Source: Phytoactinopolyspora mesophila (lineage in GTDB: Bacteria; Actinomycetota; Actinomycetes; Jiangellales; Jiangellaceae). From it: DNA of 64,000 nucleotides. Within the stretch, counting starts at the first letter, position 1. Every line of letters starts with the position of its first letter. The notes under the pieces were generated by a model. It did not search any database. It was not told the DNA's origin and saw only the letters and a program-made list of their open reading frames with translations. Made by a program: the position numbers and the translations under genes. Positions 8,498 to 17,229 of this stretch are shown here, in pieces. The stretch is from assembly GCF_010122465.1 (NCBI RefSeq), contig NZ_WLZY01000004.1, positions 434,001 to 498,000 on the forward strand. The letters are read 5' to 3'.

Positions 8498-9484
8498 ATG
8501 AGCCTGCTCATGCGAGCCGGTCTGCTAGCCGGGCGACCACGTGGGCAGCTGGTGGTCGATGCCGAGGGGCTGACCAAGCGGTTCGGTGCCACGCTGGCGT
8601 TGGACGGGTTCGACCTCGCCGTTCCAGAGGGCACGGTCTGTGGGCTGCTTGGCCCCAACGGCGCCGGGAAATCCACCGCGGTTCGGATCCTCTCCACTCT
8701 GCTGCGGCCCGATGGCGGGCACGCCAGCGTCGCGGGCTTCGACGTGTTGCGAGATCCGATGCAGGTGCGCTACCGGGTCGGCCTCGCCGGTCAGCACCCG
8801 GCCGTGGACGGCGTGTTGACGGGGCGGGAGAACTTGGAGATGTTCGCCCGTTTCTATCGGCTAGGGCCGGCGGCCGCTCGGCGTCGGGCCAGTGAGCTGA
8901 TTGAGCAATTCGATCTGGCGGAGGCGGCCGGGCGGCGCCCGAAGGGCTATTCGGGGGGTATGCGACGGCGCCTCGATCTCGCGATCAGTTTCATCATGGC
9001 CCCGCCGGTGCTTTTTCTCGACGAGCCCACCACCGGCATGGATCCAGGACACCGCCTCGAGGTGTGGAAGGGGGTCCGGGCGCTCGTAGCCGAGGGGGCC
9101 ACCGTTCTTCTGACCACTCACTATCTCGACGAGGCGGACCAGCTGGCCGACTCGATCACCGTCATCGATCACGGCCGCGCGATCGCTCGAGGCGCCCCGG
9201 AGGAGCTCAAGTCGGCGTTGGGTGGTGACCGGATCGACGTGCTCGTGAGTGAGCCGGGCGATGTCCCGGAAGTCGCGCGGCTGCTGGCGGAGGTGACGGG
9301 CGACAGTCCAGAGATCCATGAGGACACCAGGTGGGTAGGTGTGGCTGCCGACGACCGGGTGGCAACGCTCGCGCGGGTGGCTCGTGCGCTGGACGAGCAT
9401 GGCCTGGCTGTTCGTGACATCGTTCTGCGCCGGCCCACACTCGATGAGGTGTTCGTGCAGGTCACCAAGGATGTCCGGCCATGA
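8498..9484 (+). CDS. Daunorubicin-resistance-type ABC transporter ATP-binding subunit (DrrA-like)
   Basis: ATPase of a two-gene drug exporter. Walker A GPNGAGKST is near residues 51-59, the signature YSGGMRRRLDLA near 150, Walker B LFLDEPTTGMD near 170 and the H-loop TTHYLDEA near 207. The C-terminal hundred residues match the DrrA regulatory extension, ending in RRPTLDEVFVQVT. GGAGG lies eight bases before the ATG. Stop overlaps the permease start (ATGA), so both subunits are coupled. The substrate cannot be told; daunorubicin is only the family name. Confidence 0.9.
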   Translation: MSLLMRAGLLAGRPRGQLVVDAEGLTKRFGATLALDGFDLAVPEGTVCGLLGPNGAGKSTAVRILSTLLRPDGGHASVAGFDVLRDPMQVRYRVGLAGQHPAVDGVLTGRENLEMFARFYRLGPAAARRRASELIEQFDLAEAAGRRPKGYSGGMRRRLDLAISFIMAPPVLFLDEPTTGMDPGHRLEVWKGVRALVAEGATVLLTTHYLDEADQLADSITVIDHGRAIARGAPEELKSALGGDRIDVLVSEPGDVPEVARLLAEVTGDSPEIHEDTRWVGVAADDRVATLARVARALDEHGLAVRDIVLRRPTLDEVFVQVTKDVRP

Positions 9485-10302
9485 GTAGCATCGTCATACC
9501 CCGCACCAGGCCGGCCCGATTGCGCGCGGCGCTGTCCGACAGTAAGACCATGACCCGCCGCAACCTCGTGTATTGGTCTCGCTCGCCTGAGGAGATCATC
9601 GGTGGACTGGCGTTTCCGCTGGTGTCGGTTCTTCTGTTCGGCTACGTGTTCGGCAGTGCGATGACGGTGCCTGGGGACGCCGACTACCGGGAGTACCTGC
9701 TGCCCGGCCTGTTCGGGATGACCATGGTGTTCGGCCTGGTGACCACCATCGGGGCGGTGGTCACCGACAGGGATCGGGGGGTCACTGACCGGTTCATGGC
9801 CATGCCGATCGCTTCGTCGGCGATTCTGATCGGGCGAAGTGGATCGGACACGATCCGGGCGAGCGCGGATCTGGTCGTGCTGATCGGTTGCGGGTACCTT
9901 GTCGGCTGGCGTTCCCACGGGACCGTATGGGAGACGCTGGCAGCGGTAGGGCTCTTGTTGTTGCTTCGATTCGCCCTGATCTGGGTCGGCATCTACATCG
10001 GCCTGGTCCTTCGTTCTCCCGACTCCGCGACTGTCCTGTATCCGCTGATCCTGCCGTTCGCGATGGTCGCGAACACCTTTGTGCCACCCGCCATGATGCC
10101 GGGCTGGTTGGGCACGGTGGCGGAGGCCAATCCGATGTCGTCGACGGTGGCCGCCACCCGGGAGCTCTTCGGCAACCCGGCGGTTCCCGGTGAATCGTGG
10201 ATAGCTCAGCATCCTTTACCACTGGCTATCCTGTGGCCGCTGGTGTTGCTTGCCGTCTTCTTCCCGTTGGCCGTGCACCGCTATCGCCGGGCGCGGCACT
10301 GA
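9481..10302 (+). CDS. ABC-2 type permease, DrrB-like
   Basis: Membrane partner of the preceding ATPase, 273 residues, with about six hydrophobic segments (roughly residues 40-60, 75-100, 120-140, 150-180, 185-205, 245-265). Family landmarks include YLLPGLFGMTMVFG, TDRFMAMPIASSAILIGRSGSD and the late VANTFVPPAMMPGWLGTVAEANPMS motif, which is typical of DrrB/ABC2 efflux permeases. Together with the ATPase it should export a hydrophobic compound. The convergent SDR gene ends 39 bases downstream. Confidence 0.9.
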   Translation: MSSIVIPRTRPARLRAALSDSKTMTRRNLVYWSRSPEEIIGGLAFPLVSVLLFGYVFGSAMTVPGDADYREYLLPGLFGMTMVFGLVTTIGAVVTDRDRGVTDRFMAMPIASSAILIGRSGSDTIRASADLVVLIGCGYLVGWRSHGTVWETLAAVGLLLLLRFALIWVGIYIGLVLRSPDSATVLYPLILPFAMVANTFVPPAMMPGWLGTVAEANPMSSTVAATRELFGNPAVPGESWIAQHPLPLAILWPLVLLAVFFPLAVHRYRRARH

Positions 10303-10341
10303 GGGCATCCGGCGCCGCCGGGCCGGACCGTCCGCGGGTCG

Positions 10342-11082
10342 TTAGGCGGTATAGCCGCCGTCGACGGCGATCGAGGCGCCGGTGACCCAGGCTCCGTCCG
10401 GTCCGGCGAGCAGTGAAACCATGCCGGCGATGTCGGCGCCGGTGCCGTAACGGCCCAACGCGGTGAGTGTGCGCTCGGCTTCGGCGTCGGGCGAGTCGGC
10501 CGGGTTCATGTCGGTGTCCGTGGGGCCGGGGTGCACGACGTTCGCGGTGATGCCCCGCGGTCCGAGGTCCCGGGCGAGCCCCTTGGTCAGACCGGTCAGA
10601 GCCGATTTGGTCATCGAGTACAGCGTGACGTCAGGTACTGGGACTCGCTCGGCGTAGCAGCTGCCGATGCTGATGATGCGTCCGCCATCCGTCATGTGAG
10701 CGGCGGCGGCTTGTGCCGCGATGAACACTCCCCGGACGTGGACGGCCAGCGTTTGGTCGATCTCCTCGGTGGTGACCTGGGCGAGCGGGCCGTACGGGAA
10801 GATGCCGGCGTTGGTGACGAGGATGTCCAGCCGCCCGAACTCTCCAACTGTCTTCGAGATCGACTCTGTGACGGCTGCGGGGTCGGCCGCGTCGGCCTCC
10901 AACGTCAGCGAGCGGGCACCTTCGAAAGCGATCTGCTGGGCGACGTCGGCCGCTTTGTCGGCCGCCGAGCGGTACGTCAGGGCGACGTCGGCCCCGTCTG
11001 AGGCGAGCCGGGTGGCAATGGCCGCGCCGATGCCGCGGCTTCCTCCGGTCACCAGTGCCACCTTGCCGCTGAGTTTGTCCAT
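10342..11082 (-). CDS. SDR family oxidoreductase
   Basis: A 246-residue classical short-chain dehydrogenase. The cofactor loop TGGSRGIG is at residues 11-18, the NAG motif at about 90, catalytic Ser in IISIGSCYAE near 140, and YSMTK near 155. Basic Arg after strand 2 (TYRS) suggests NADPH preference. ATG at 11082 has GGAG six bases upstream and is preferred to the open frame from 11154, which would run into the regulatory palindrome. It is divergent from a TetR regulator, probably its repressor. Substrate unknown. Confidence 0.88.
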   Translation of the reverse strand: MDKLSGKVALVTGGSRGIGAAIATRLASDGADVALTYRSAADKAADVAQQIAFEGARSLTLEADAADPAAVTESISKTVGEFGRLDILVTNAGIFPYGPLAQVTTEEIDQTLAVHVRGVFIAAQAAAAHMTDGGRIISIGSCYAERVPVPDVTLYSMTKSALTGLTKGLARDLGPRGITANVVHPGPTDTDMNPADSPDAEAERTLTALGRYGTGADIAGMVSLLAGPDGAWVTGASIAVDGGYTA

Positions 11083-11110
11083 GGGATGCTCCAGTTCTCG
11101 AGTTAATATG

Positions 11111-11122
11111 TAGCGATCGCTA
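11111..11122. promoter_or_regulatory. 12-bp palindromic operator between SDR and TetR genes
   Basis: TAGCGATCGCTA is a perfect palindrome placed between the divergent SDR (start 11082) and TetR (start 11187) genes, in an AT-rich stretch. This position and symmetry fit the operator of the adjacent TetR protein, controlling both directions. Confidence 0.6.
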
Positions 11123-11186
11123 AATAAACTAGTATCGAGGTCGCCGCCCGTCAATTCGCGATAGTTGCGCAGGAGGTGTTTCGGCG

Positions 11187-11816
11187 ATGGCTGAACGTGG
11201 ACGCCCGCGGGCGTTCGACCGGCAGGCAGCTTTGCGCGGGGCTATGGAGCTCTTCTGGGAGTACGGCTATGAGGGCACGTCGATCAAAGACCTGACTCAT
11301 GTCATGGGTATCAACCCGCCCAGCCTTTATGCGGCGTTCGAGAGCAAGGAGGTGCTCTTTCGCGAGGCGATCGCCCTGTACGCGTCCACGGACGGTGCGG
11401 TCACGGATCGCGCGCTGCGTGAGGAGCCCACAGCTCGGGGCGCCATCGAAGCCATGTTGCGCGGCAACGCCGGACTCTACGCACGGCCGGGTCGTTCCGG
11501 CGGATGTATGTTCGTTCTGGCCGCAACCAATTGCAACGCCCGTAGCGAGGAGATCCGCGAGTTCCTGGCAGCGGAACGCAGGAAGACTGTGATGGCAGTC
11601 GAGGACCGGCTCGAGCGTGCGATCAGCGAGGGTGAACTGCCGCCCGGGACTGACACCGCGGGTGTGGCCGGCTTCTACGGCGGCGTGCTGCACGGCATAT
11701 CGATCGAGGCTCGCGACGGGGTCCCCCGAGCGCGGCTGGAATCCATCGTCGACTCGGCTATGGCCGCATGGAGCGTTCTGACCGGAACGCGGCAGCTTGC
11801 CGGTGGCGGTGCGTGA
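11187..11816 (+). CDS. TetR/AcrR family regulator divergent from SDR
   Basis: A 209-residue regulator. The helix-turn-helix is in residues 5-55: GRPRAFDRQAALRGAMELFWEYGYEGTSIKDLTHVMGINPPSLYAAFESKEVLF. The GRPR start and CMFVLAATNC segment are typical of the YxaF/LmrA-like C-terminal class (TetR_C_16-type). GGAGG stands about ten bases before the ATG. It most likely represses the divergent SDR gene through the palindrome at 11111-11122. Confidence 0.88.
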   Translation: MAERGRPRAFDRQAALRGAMELFWEYGYEGTSIKDLTHVMGINPPSLYAAFESKEVLFREAIALYASTDGAVTDRALREEPTARGAIEAMLRGNAGLYARPGRSGGCMFVLAATNCNARSEEIREFLAAERRKTVMAVEDRLERAISEGELPPGTDTAGVAGFYGGVLHGISIEARDGVPRARLESIVDSAMAAWSVLTGTRQLAGGGA

Positions 11817-11840
11817 CCGGGCCCCGCCTGCCCCTTTTCG

Positions 11841-11902
11841 GTCCACGATGCAAAAGGCCGGTCCATGACGCAAAAGGCCGGTCCACGACGCAGAAAGGCC
11901 CG
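11841..11902. repeat. Short tandem repeat, three 20-22 bp units
   Basis: Three consecutive units begin at 11841, 11861 and 11881. Each reads GTCCAYGAYGCAAAAGGCCG with one or two changes; the third has extra bases (CAGAAAGGCCCG). It lies in the 127-base gap between the TetR gene and the endonuclease/phosphatase gene, directly upstream of the latter. No open frame runs through it that I can support. Confidence 0.75.
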
Positions 11903-11943
11903 GTCCGGACCGGCCGGCGCGGCGTTCCGTATGCTGTGCGCCT

Positions 11944-12792
11944 GTGACTCATCATGAGATGTCCTCTGCCGGGCTGGACGAGCCGCTGATCGGGCCTGCG
12001 GAGCACGGGCGAGTGCATGTGATGACCTACAACGTGCGTTATGCCGCCGACGATCCCGGTCACCTGTGGGAAGAGCGCCGCCCGGTGCTCGCCCAGTTGC
12101 TTGATGTCGAGCGCCCGTGTGTCATCGGCACCCAGGAAGGCTTGTTCGGACAGGTCGCCGACATCGCGGCGGACCTGCCGTCGGGCTACGAGTGGATCGG
12201 TCAGGGCCGCGAAGGCGGCAGTCACGGCGAGTACGCGGCGGTGTTCTTCGACACGCGACGGGTCCTGCCACGCGAATACGACCACGTCTGGTTGTCCGAG
12301 ACGCCAGGTGTCGTGGGATCGACCACGTTCGGCAACCTCATCCCCCGCATGGCTACCTGGGTTCGCTTCTCAGATGTGGCTACGGCGGGTGAATTCGTCG
12401 TCGTGAACACCCATCTTGATCACGCCTCTGCCGACGCGCGGCGGCGCGGCGCGGCGCAGCTGGCCGACTTGGTCGAGTCCATGCGGCCGGCACCAGTGAT
12501 CGTCACCGGAGACTTCAACGCGGCAGCCGAGACCAGCGAGCCTTACCTACGTCTGGTGGCGGGGGCCGGGCTGGTTGACACCTGGCTGAAAGCCGCGGAG
12601 CGGCGAACACCGGCCTATGCGACGTTCGGTGGATATGCGATGCCGAAGGTCGGTGGTGAACGTATTGACTGGATACTCACCACGCCGGAGGTCACGCCGG
12701 ACGTGGCGGCCATCAACCCGTTCCGCTCGGAGGGGCGGTTTCCCTCTGACCATGTGCCGGTCCAGGCCCTGCTCCGGCTCCCCAGCCGCTGA
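11944..12792 (+). CDS. Endonuclease/exonuclease/phosphatase (EEP) family protein
   Basis: A 282-residue metal-dependent phosphodiesterase fold. Motifs are MTYNVRYAADD (Asn of motif 1), CVIGTQEG (catalytic Glu), VVNTHLDH, VIVTGDFNAAAETS (Asp/Asn pair) and FPSDHVPVQALL (catalytic His). No signal peptide is visible, so it is probably cytoplasmic. Substrate could be a nucleic acid, a phospholipid or a sugar phosphate; the family does not decide. GTG at 11944 is used; ATG at 11959 would remove five residues. Confidence 0.85.
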   Translation: MTHHEMSSAGLDEPLIGPAEHGRVHVMTYNVRYAADDPGHLWEERRPVLAQLLDVERPCVIGTQEGLFGQVADIAADLPSGYEWIGQGREGGSHGEYAAVFFDTRRVLPREYDHVWLSETPGVVGSTTFGNLIPRMATWVRFSDVATAGEFVVVNTHLDHASADARRRGAAQLADLVESMRPAPVIVTGDFNAAAETSEPYLRLVAGAGLVDTWLKAAERRTPAYATFGGYAMPKVGGERIDWILTTPEVTPDVAAINPFRSEGRFPSDHVPVQALLRLPSR

Positions 12793-12822
12793 CTGAGGCC
12801 GGTATGTGGGCCTGGTGCTTCG

Positions 12823-13455
12823 TCACCAGGTGAGGGAGGCAGCCAGTCCGAAGAAGGCCGCGGCCGTCAAGGCGTCGAGGGAGCTCCGGACGCTCGGGCG
12901 GTTGAGCAGCGTCATTGCCTTGCCTATCACCTGAACGAGCAACGTCAACCAGATCGCGGCCAGCATGATCGTGGTGACGGCGAAGAACACGATCTGGCCG
13001 ACGACGCTGCTTCCTGGGGTGACGAACTGCGGTAGGAGGCCGACGAAGAAGAGGATCGCCTTCGGGTTGAGTGTGTTGGTCAGGACGCCGTCGCGGAACG
13101 GATGGCCGGCGGGTGCCATGATCGCCTGCTCGGTGTCGGGCTTGCCGCCGGTCGCGAGCGATCGGCGCCGGGCAAGAAAGCTCCGCAGCGATGCGATGCC
13201 GAGCCACGTCAGGTAAGCCGCCCCGGCAAGGCGCACTCCGTGGAACACGGGTGGATGTGCGGCGATGATCGCTGCCAGCCCGACGACGGCGATCATGGTG
13301 TGCAGCGTGAGGCCGGTGACGACGCCGCCCACGGCGCGATAGCCCGTCGACGGGCCGCTCAGCGAGTGTCGTAGCACAACGAGAAAGTCCGGTCCGGGCG
13401 TACACAACACGAGCAGCAGCACGCCCACGAAGGGAAGCCAGCGATCCGGAAACAT
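12823..13455 (-). CDS. LysE family amino-acid exporter
   Basis: Membrane exporter of about 210 residues with six hydrophobic segments. The family signature is LLLVLCTPGPDFLVVLRHSL near residues 10-30, and the second hallmark NTLNPKAILFFVGLLPQFV near 120-140. MFPDRWLPF at 13455 fits the family start; an upstream ATG at 13506 adds 17 polar residues and neither has a clear ribosome site. It is divergent from an Lrp/AsnC regulator, the classic arrangement in which the regulator senses an amino acid and switches on its export. Confidence 0.88.
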   Translation of the reverse strand: MFPDRWLPFVGVLLLVLCTPGPDFLVVLRHSLSGPSTGYRAVGGVVTGLTLHTMIAVVGLAAIIAAHPPVFHGVRLAGAAYLTWLGIASLRSFLARRRSLATGGKPDTEQAIMAPAGHPFRDGVLTNTLNPKAILFFVGLLPQFVTPGSSVVGQIVFFAVTTIMLAAIWLTLLVQVIGKAMTLLNRPSVRSSLDALTAAAFFGLAASLTW

Positions 13456-13544
13456 CAGCGAGCCGTGTACAGAGCGGTTGCCATACGAAGAGGGTGTGGT
13501 GGGCATCCGGGTTCAGGCAATCAGTTCCGGATAAAGTCCGGTGC

Positions 13545-14024
13545 ATGTCTGAATCAGTGACTCTGGATCCGGTTGATTGGCGAATTTTGGCCATTCTCCA
13601 GGACGACGCTTCGATCACCAACAAGGCTCTCGCCGATCGGGTCGGCCTGCCGACCTCGTCGTGCCACGAACGAGTGCGAAGGCTCCGGGCCGCGGGTGTG
13701 ATCTCGGGGGTGAAGGCCGTGGTGGACCCCGCCGCTGTCGGGCGCGGGCTGCAGGCCTTCATCGCCATCCGGTTGCGGCCACACCGCCGTGATCTCGTGG
13801 AGGTGTTCACCGCCGCGGTTCTCGCCTTGCCTGAGACACTCGCCCTGTACAACGTCTCGGGCCCGGAAGACTTCTTCCTGCACGTGGCGGTCTCCGACAG
13901 CGCGGACCTACAGCGGATCATCATGGACCAGCTGGCGACTCGCCCTGAGGTGGGTCACGCGCAGACACACCTGATCTTCGACCGGCCGTTGACTGCGGCG
14001 GTGCGCCCCCGCACCTCCGGTTGA
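13545..14024 (+). CDS. Lrp/AsnC family regulator divergent from LysE exporter
   Basis: A 159-residue regulator. The AsnC-type helix-turn-helix is in residues 5-55: LDPVDWRILAILQDDASITNKALADRVGLPTSSCHERVRRLRAAGVISG. The RAM ligand domain follows, with NVSGPEDFFLHVAVSD. ATG at 13545 (MSESVTLDPVD) is preferred to the longer frame from 13494, which would overlap the exporter's region. It probably controls the divergent LysE gene. A long inverted repeat follows its stop codon. Confidence 0.88.
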   Translation: MSESVTLDPVDWRILAILQDDASITNKALADRVGLPTSSCHERVRRLRAAGVISGVKAVVDPAAVGRGLQAFIAIRLRPHRRDLVEVFTAAVLALPETLALYNVSGPEDFFLHVAVSDSADLQRIIMDQLATRPEVGHAQTHLIFDRPLTAAVRPRTSG

Positions 14025-14027
14025 CCT

Positions 14028-14124
14028 TCTCGGTGATCGTGAGCGGATTTTTGAGGTAACTGTGGCACAAAACCGCAGGTAGCATCTCAGCTGAACAGCA
14101 AAAATCCGCTCACGATCACCGAGA
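14028..14124. repeat. Long inverted repeat after the Lrp gene (26-bp arms)
   Basis: Arms 14028-14053 and 14099-14124 are perfect 26-base complements (core GGTGATCGTGAGCGGATTTT) around a 45-base centre. It starts four bases after the Lrp stop and ends 52 bases before the next ATG. It could form a strong hairpin or cruciform and act as terminator. Its size, TGATC core and gene-end position resemble four other elements in the window, though the arm sequence is different. Confidence 0.85.
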
Positions 14125-14176
14125 GTATTCGGGGGTTATAGGCTCCCAGCAACGTAGTCCGGGAGGTGACCTGCCG

Positions 14177-15832
14177 ATGTCGTATGAGGCCGATGTGGTG
14201 GTAGTCGGTGCCGGCCTGGCCGGCTTGGTCGCGACGGCGGAGCTGGTGGATGCCGGCCGGCGCGTCGCCCTGGTCGACCAGGAGCCCGCGGCCTCGCTCG
14301 GCGGTCAGGCGCACTGGTCGTTCGGTGGGCTGTTCATGGTCAATTCCCCGGAACAGCGTCGGCTCGGCATCCGTGACTCGGTCGAGCTGGCCTGGCGAGA
14401 CTGGCTCGGCACCGCCGGATTCGACCGTCCGGAGGACTACTGGCCGACGGAGTGGGCGCGTGCCTACGTCGAGTTCGCCGGCGGCGAGAAGCGCGCTTGG
14501 TTGCGCTCCGAGGGCGTCAGCTTGTTCCCCATCGTGCAATGGGCCGAGCGCGGTGGCGGCCACGCCGATGGCCCGGGGAACTCGGTGCCTCGGTTCCATG
14601 TGACCTGGGGGACGGGGCCGGGCGTACTCGAGCCATTCCTCCGCCGGCTGAGTGCTGCCGAGGACGACGGACGCGTGACTACCCGGTACCGGCATCGCGT
14701 CGGCGAGCTCATCCTCGACGGGGGCGCGGTTCATGGCGTGCGCGGGGAGGTGCTGGCACCCAGCACAGCGGAGCGAGGCGCACCCAGCTCCCGGGACGTC
14801 GTCGGCGAGTTCGAGATCCGGGCGCCCGCGGTGATCGTGGCGGCTGGCGGCATCGGGGCAAATGCCGACCTGGTCCGGCAGAACTGGCCCTCATGGTGCG
14901 GACAGCCACCGGCCCGGATGCTGTCCGGCGTCCCCGATCACGTCGACGGCCGGATGCTCGGTGTGGCCGAGGCAGCCGGCGGGCAGATCATCAACCCGGA
15001 TCGGATGTGGCATTACCCGGAAGGGCTCACCAACTATGCCCCTGTCTGGAGCAACCACGGTATCCGGCTGCTGTCCGGGCCCTCGCCCATGTGGGTCGAT
15101 GCGCGTGGGCGACGGCTGCCGTTTCCGATCTATCCCGGCTACGACACGCTCGCGGCGGTAGGACACATCGCCCGCAGTGGCCACGGCCATTCCTGGCTCG
15201 TTCTCAATCGCCGGATCGCCAGCAAGGAGTTCGCGCTGTCCGGCTCCGAACAGAATCCCGACCTCACCGGACGCGACATTCGCGGAGTGCTGGAGCGCCG
15301 GGGGTCGGTGATGACCGGGCCGGTTGGCGAGTTCTTGCGTCGTGGTGCCGACTTCGTGATCCGGAACACGGTCTCGGAACTGGTCGAAGGGATGAACGAA
15401 CGTACTGACGAGCCGCTCATCGAGGCTGGTGTCCTAGAACGGGAGATCGCCGGGCGAGACGGCCAATTCCGGGCCGGGCTCGGCAAGGACGCTCAGCTCG
15501 CGGCGATCCGCGCGGCCCGCCGGTACGTCGGCGACCGGCTGGTGCGCGTGGTGCCACCACATGCCCTGCTGGACCCCGACGCCGGACCGCTCGTTGCCGT
15601 CAAGTTGTCAATACTCACCCGGAAGACCCTGGGTGGCCTGCACACCGACCTGTCGGCCCGGGTGCTCGGCGAATCCGGATCACCGGTGCCGGGTCTCTAC
15701 GCCGCCGGCGAAGCCGCGGGATTCGGCGGCGGGGGAATGCACGGATACCGTGCGCTCGAAGGAACCTTTCTCGGCGGCTGCCTTTTCACCGGCCGGGTAG
15801 CCGGCCGGGCAGCCGCAGCGGCCGGGGCCTGA
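14177..15832 (+). CDS. FAD-binding dehydrogenase (COG3573, KstD/fumarate-reductase fold)
   Basis: A 551-residue flavoprotein of the succinate dehydrogenase/fumarate reductase flavoprotein superfamily. The dinucleotide motif is VVVVGAGLAGLVATAELVDAG at residues 6-26, followed by SLGGQAHWSFGGLF, and AAGGIGAN before the capping domain. The C-terminal FAD contact is PGLYAAGEAAGFGGGGMHGYRALEGTFLGGCLFTGRVAG. Length fits the FAD-binding dehydrogenase family; relatives act on steroids or related ketones, but the substrate is not determined. GGGAGG lies ten bases upstream of ATG. Confidence 0.87.
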   Translation: MSYEADVVVVGAGLAGLVATAELVDAGRRVALVDQEPAASLGGQAHWSFGGLFMVNSPEQRRLGIRDSVELAWRDWLGTAGFDRPEDYWPTEWARAYVEFAGGEKRAWLRSEGVSLFPIVQWAERGGGHADGPGNSVPRFHVTWGTGPGVLEPFLRRLSAAEDDGRVTTRYRHRVGELILDGGAVHGVRGEVLAPSTAERGAPSSRDVVGEFEIRAPAVIVAAGGIGANADLVRQNWPSWCGQPPARMLSGVPDHVDGRMLGVAEAAGGQIINPDRMWHYPEGLTNYAPVWSNHGIRLLSGPSPMWVDARGRRLPFPIYPGYDTLAAVGHIARSGHGHSWLVLNRRIASKEFALSGSEQNPDLTGRDIRGVLERRGSVMTGPVGEFLRRGADFVIRNTVSELVEGMNERTDEPLIEAGVLEREIAGRDGQFRAGLGKDAQLAAIRAARRYVGDRLVRVVPPHALLDPDAGPLVAVKLSILTRKTLGGLHTDLSARVLGESGSPVPGLYAAGEAAGFGGGGMHGYRALEGTFLGGCLFTGRVAGRAAAAAGA

Positions 15833-15857
15833 GCTGCGCGGTGTGGACACGGGTGGT

Positions 15858-17054
15858 TCACATGATGGACCGAGGCGAGGCAGCTCGGATGCCGAGCACG
15901 CCGCAGGCGATCGAAAGGGCGATCAGCATCGAAAACGGCGTTGTCCATCCGTTGGTCGTCATCGAGATCCCACCGATCACCACCGGTCCCGGAGCGCTGA
16001 AGCAGTACGCGACGGTCTGCACCATGGCAGAAACCCTGCGCGCGGCGTCACTGGTTGTGGAACGGAGCGCGATGAGGCTCAGGCCCATGGCGAGACATCC
16101 GCCTTGTGCGAGGCCGCCGAGGGCACAAAGCACGGGCCAGGCCTGTGGTGCCACGAGAAGGCCGGCCAAGAAGATCACCCACAACACCGACAGCACCACT
16201 ACGACGGTGTAGCGAACTTCCCGCCTGCGGATCAACACCGGCACGGCAATGGCGCCGGCGATGCCGATTAGCTGAAAGACCGAAAGGGCCGTTCCGGCCG
16301 CTGTGGCGTCGAGGCCGCCAGCATCGCGCAGCATGGTCGGCAGCCACGCCGTGGCGGCATAGAACAGGAACGACTGAATCCCGAAGAACAGGCCGAGTTC
16401 CCAGGCGGAGCGGTTTCGCCACACCGGTTTCGGTGGGGTTCTGGCCGTAGGAGCGTCATGCTCAGGAGTCGTTGGGCTCACCTGGTGCTGCCGGTTGGTC
16501 TGGGTGGCAGCCGACCAGATGGCCAGGGCGACAACTACCAGACAAGCCCAGATCGCCAATGCCGCGCGCCACCCGATCACCGAGGCAAGTGGTGCGGTGA
16601 GCACCGCCGGGATCGTGGCGCTGATGATCAACGAGGTGGTGGAAGCGGACAAGAGCGGTCCGGGCCGCTCCGGAAAGTCACGGCGGACCAGGACTGGGAT
16701 CAGCACATTCCCGACGGCGATCGCCGCTCCGATCATGATGGTTCCGGCGACGAGCAGGCCGAAACCGGCCCACGGCCGGATCGCGACGCCCACGGCGAGT
16801 ACGACGAGGCTGATGGTGATGGTCAGGTCGACGCCGAGTCGACGGGCGAAGACGGCTACCAGCGGCGACACCGCGGCGAAACAGAGTACCGGGATCGAGG
16901 TGAGGAGTCCGGCAGACCCGGCGGTGATCTCGAGATCGCGCTGAATGTCCTCGAGGACTGGCGACACCGCCACGATCGGCCCGCGAAGATTCAGGCTGAC
17001 GACGACGAGGGCCAGCACCAGGAACCAGCGGCCGGCTGGTGGCCCGAATCTCAT
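15858..17054 (-). CDS. CynX/NimT family MFS transporter
   Basis: A 398-residue major facilitator with about twelve hydrophobic segments. The N-terminal LVVVSLNLRGPIVAVSPVLEDIQRDLEI segment is characteristic of CynX/NimT proteins, and the central loop (about 195-225) is polar and rich in Thr/Pro. Relatives export or import cyanate, nitroimidazoles and related small compounds; the cargo here is unknown. ATG at 17054. It converges with the FAD dehydrogenase gene. Confidence 0.87.
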   Translation of the reverse strand: MRFGPPAGRWFLVLALVVVSLNLRGPIVAVSPVLEDIQRDLEITAGSAGLLTSIPVLCFAAVSPLVAVFARRLGVDLTITISLVVLAVGVAIRPWAGFGLLVAGTIMIGAAIAVGNVLIPVLVRRDFPERPGPLLSASTTSLIISATIPAVLTAPLASVIGWRAALAIWACLVVVALAIWSAATQTNRQHQVSPTTPEHDAPTARTPPKPVWRNRSAWELGLFFGIQSFLFYAATAWLPTMLRDAGGLDATAAGTALSVFQLIGIAGAIAVPVLIRRREVRYTVVVVLSVLWVIFLAGLLVAPQAWPVLCALGGLAQGGCLAMGLSLIALRSTTSDAARRVSAMVQTVAYCFSAPGPVVIGGISMTTNGWTTPFSMLIALSIACGVLGIRAASPRSIM

Positions 17055-17116
17055 TCGATTTCACCTGTTCCTCGGCGCCCGCCGGGAGAGCGTCGTCGCC
17101 TGAATCCCGGCCGTGC

Positions 17117-17142
17117 AGGGTGGCCGGAGTCTCGGCCACCCT
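17117..17142 (-). terminator. Hairpin downstream of the arsenic-type flavoprotein gene
   Basis: AGGGTGGCCG-GAGTCT-CGGCCACCCT is a perfect 10-base stem with a 6-base loop, 88 bases past the flavoprotein stop and 63 bases before the MFS start. There is no T-run on either side, so it may work as a GC-rich actinomycete terminator or an attenuating hairpin. Confidence 0.5.
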
Positions 17143-17229
17143 ATGCGATCGGGAGGTCGTTCAGCGCCGCGGAGACCGTGAACAGGGTGAGGGCCCGCTG
17201 GATCGAGTGATCAATGGTGAGCCAGGCTC

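Noticed and set aside
8498-10302. Antibiotic biosynthesis cluster around the DrrAB exporter
   Set aside because: No biosynthetic enzymes surround it; the P450 and PhzF genes are far away and isolated. It is better read as a resistance exporter with its regulator.
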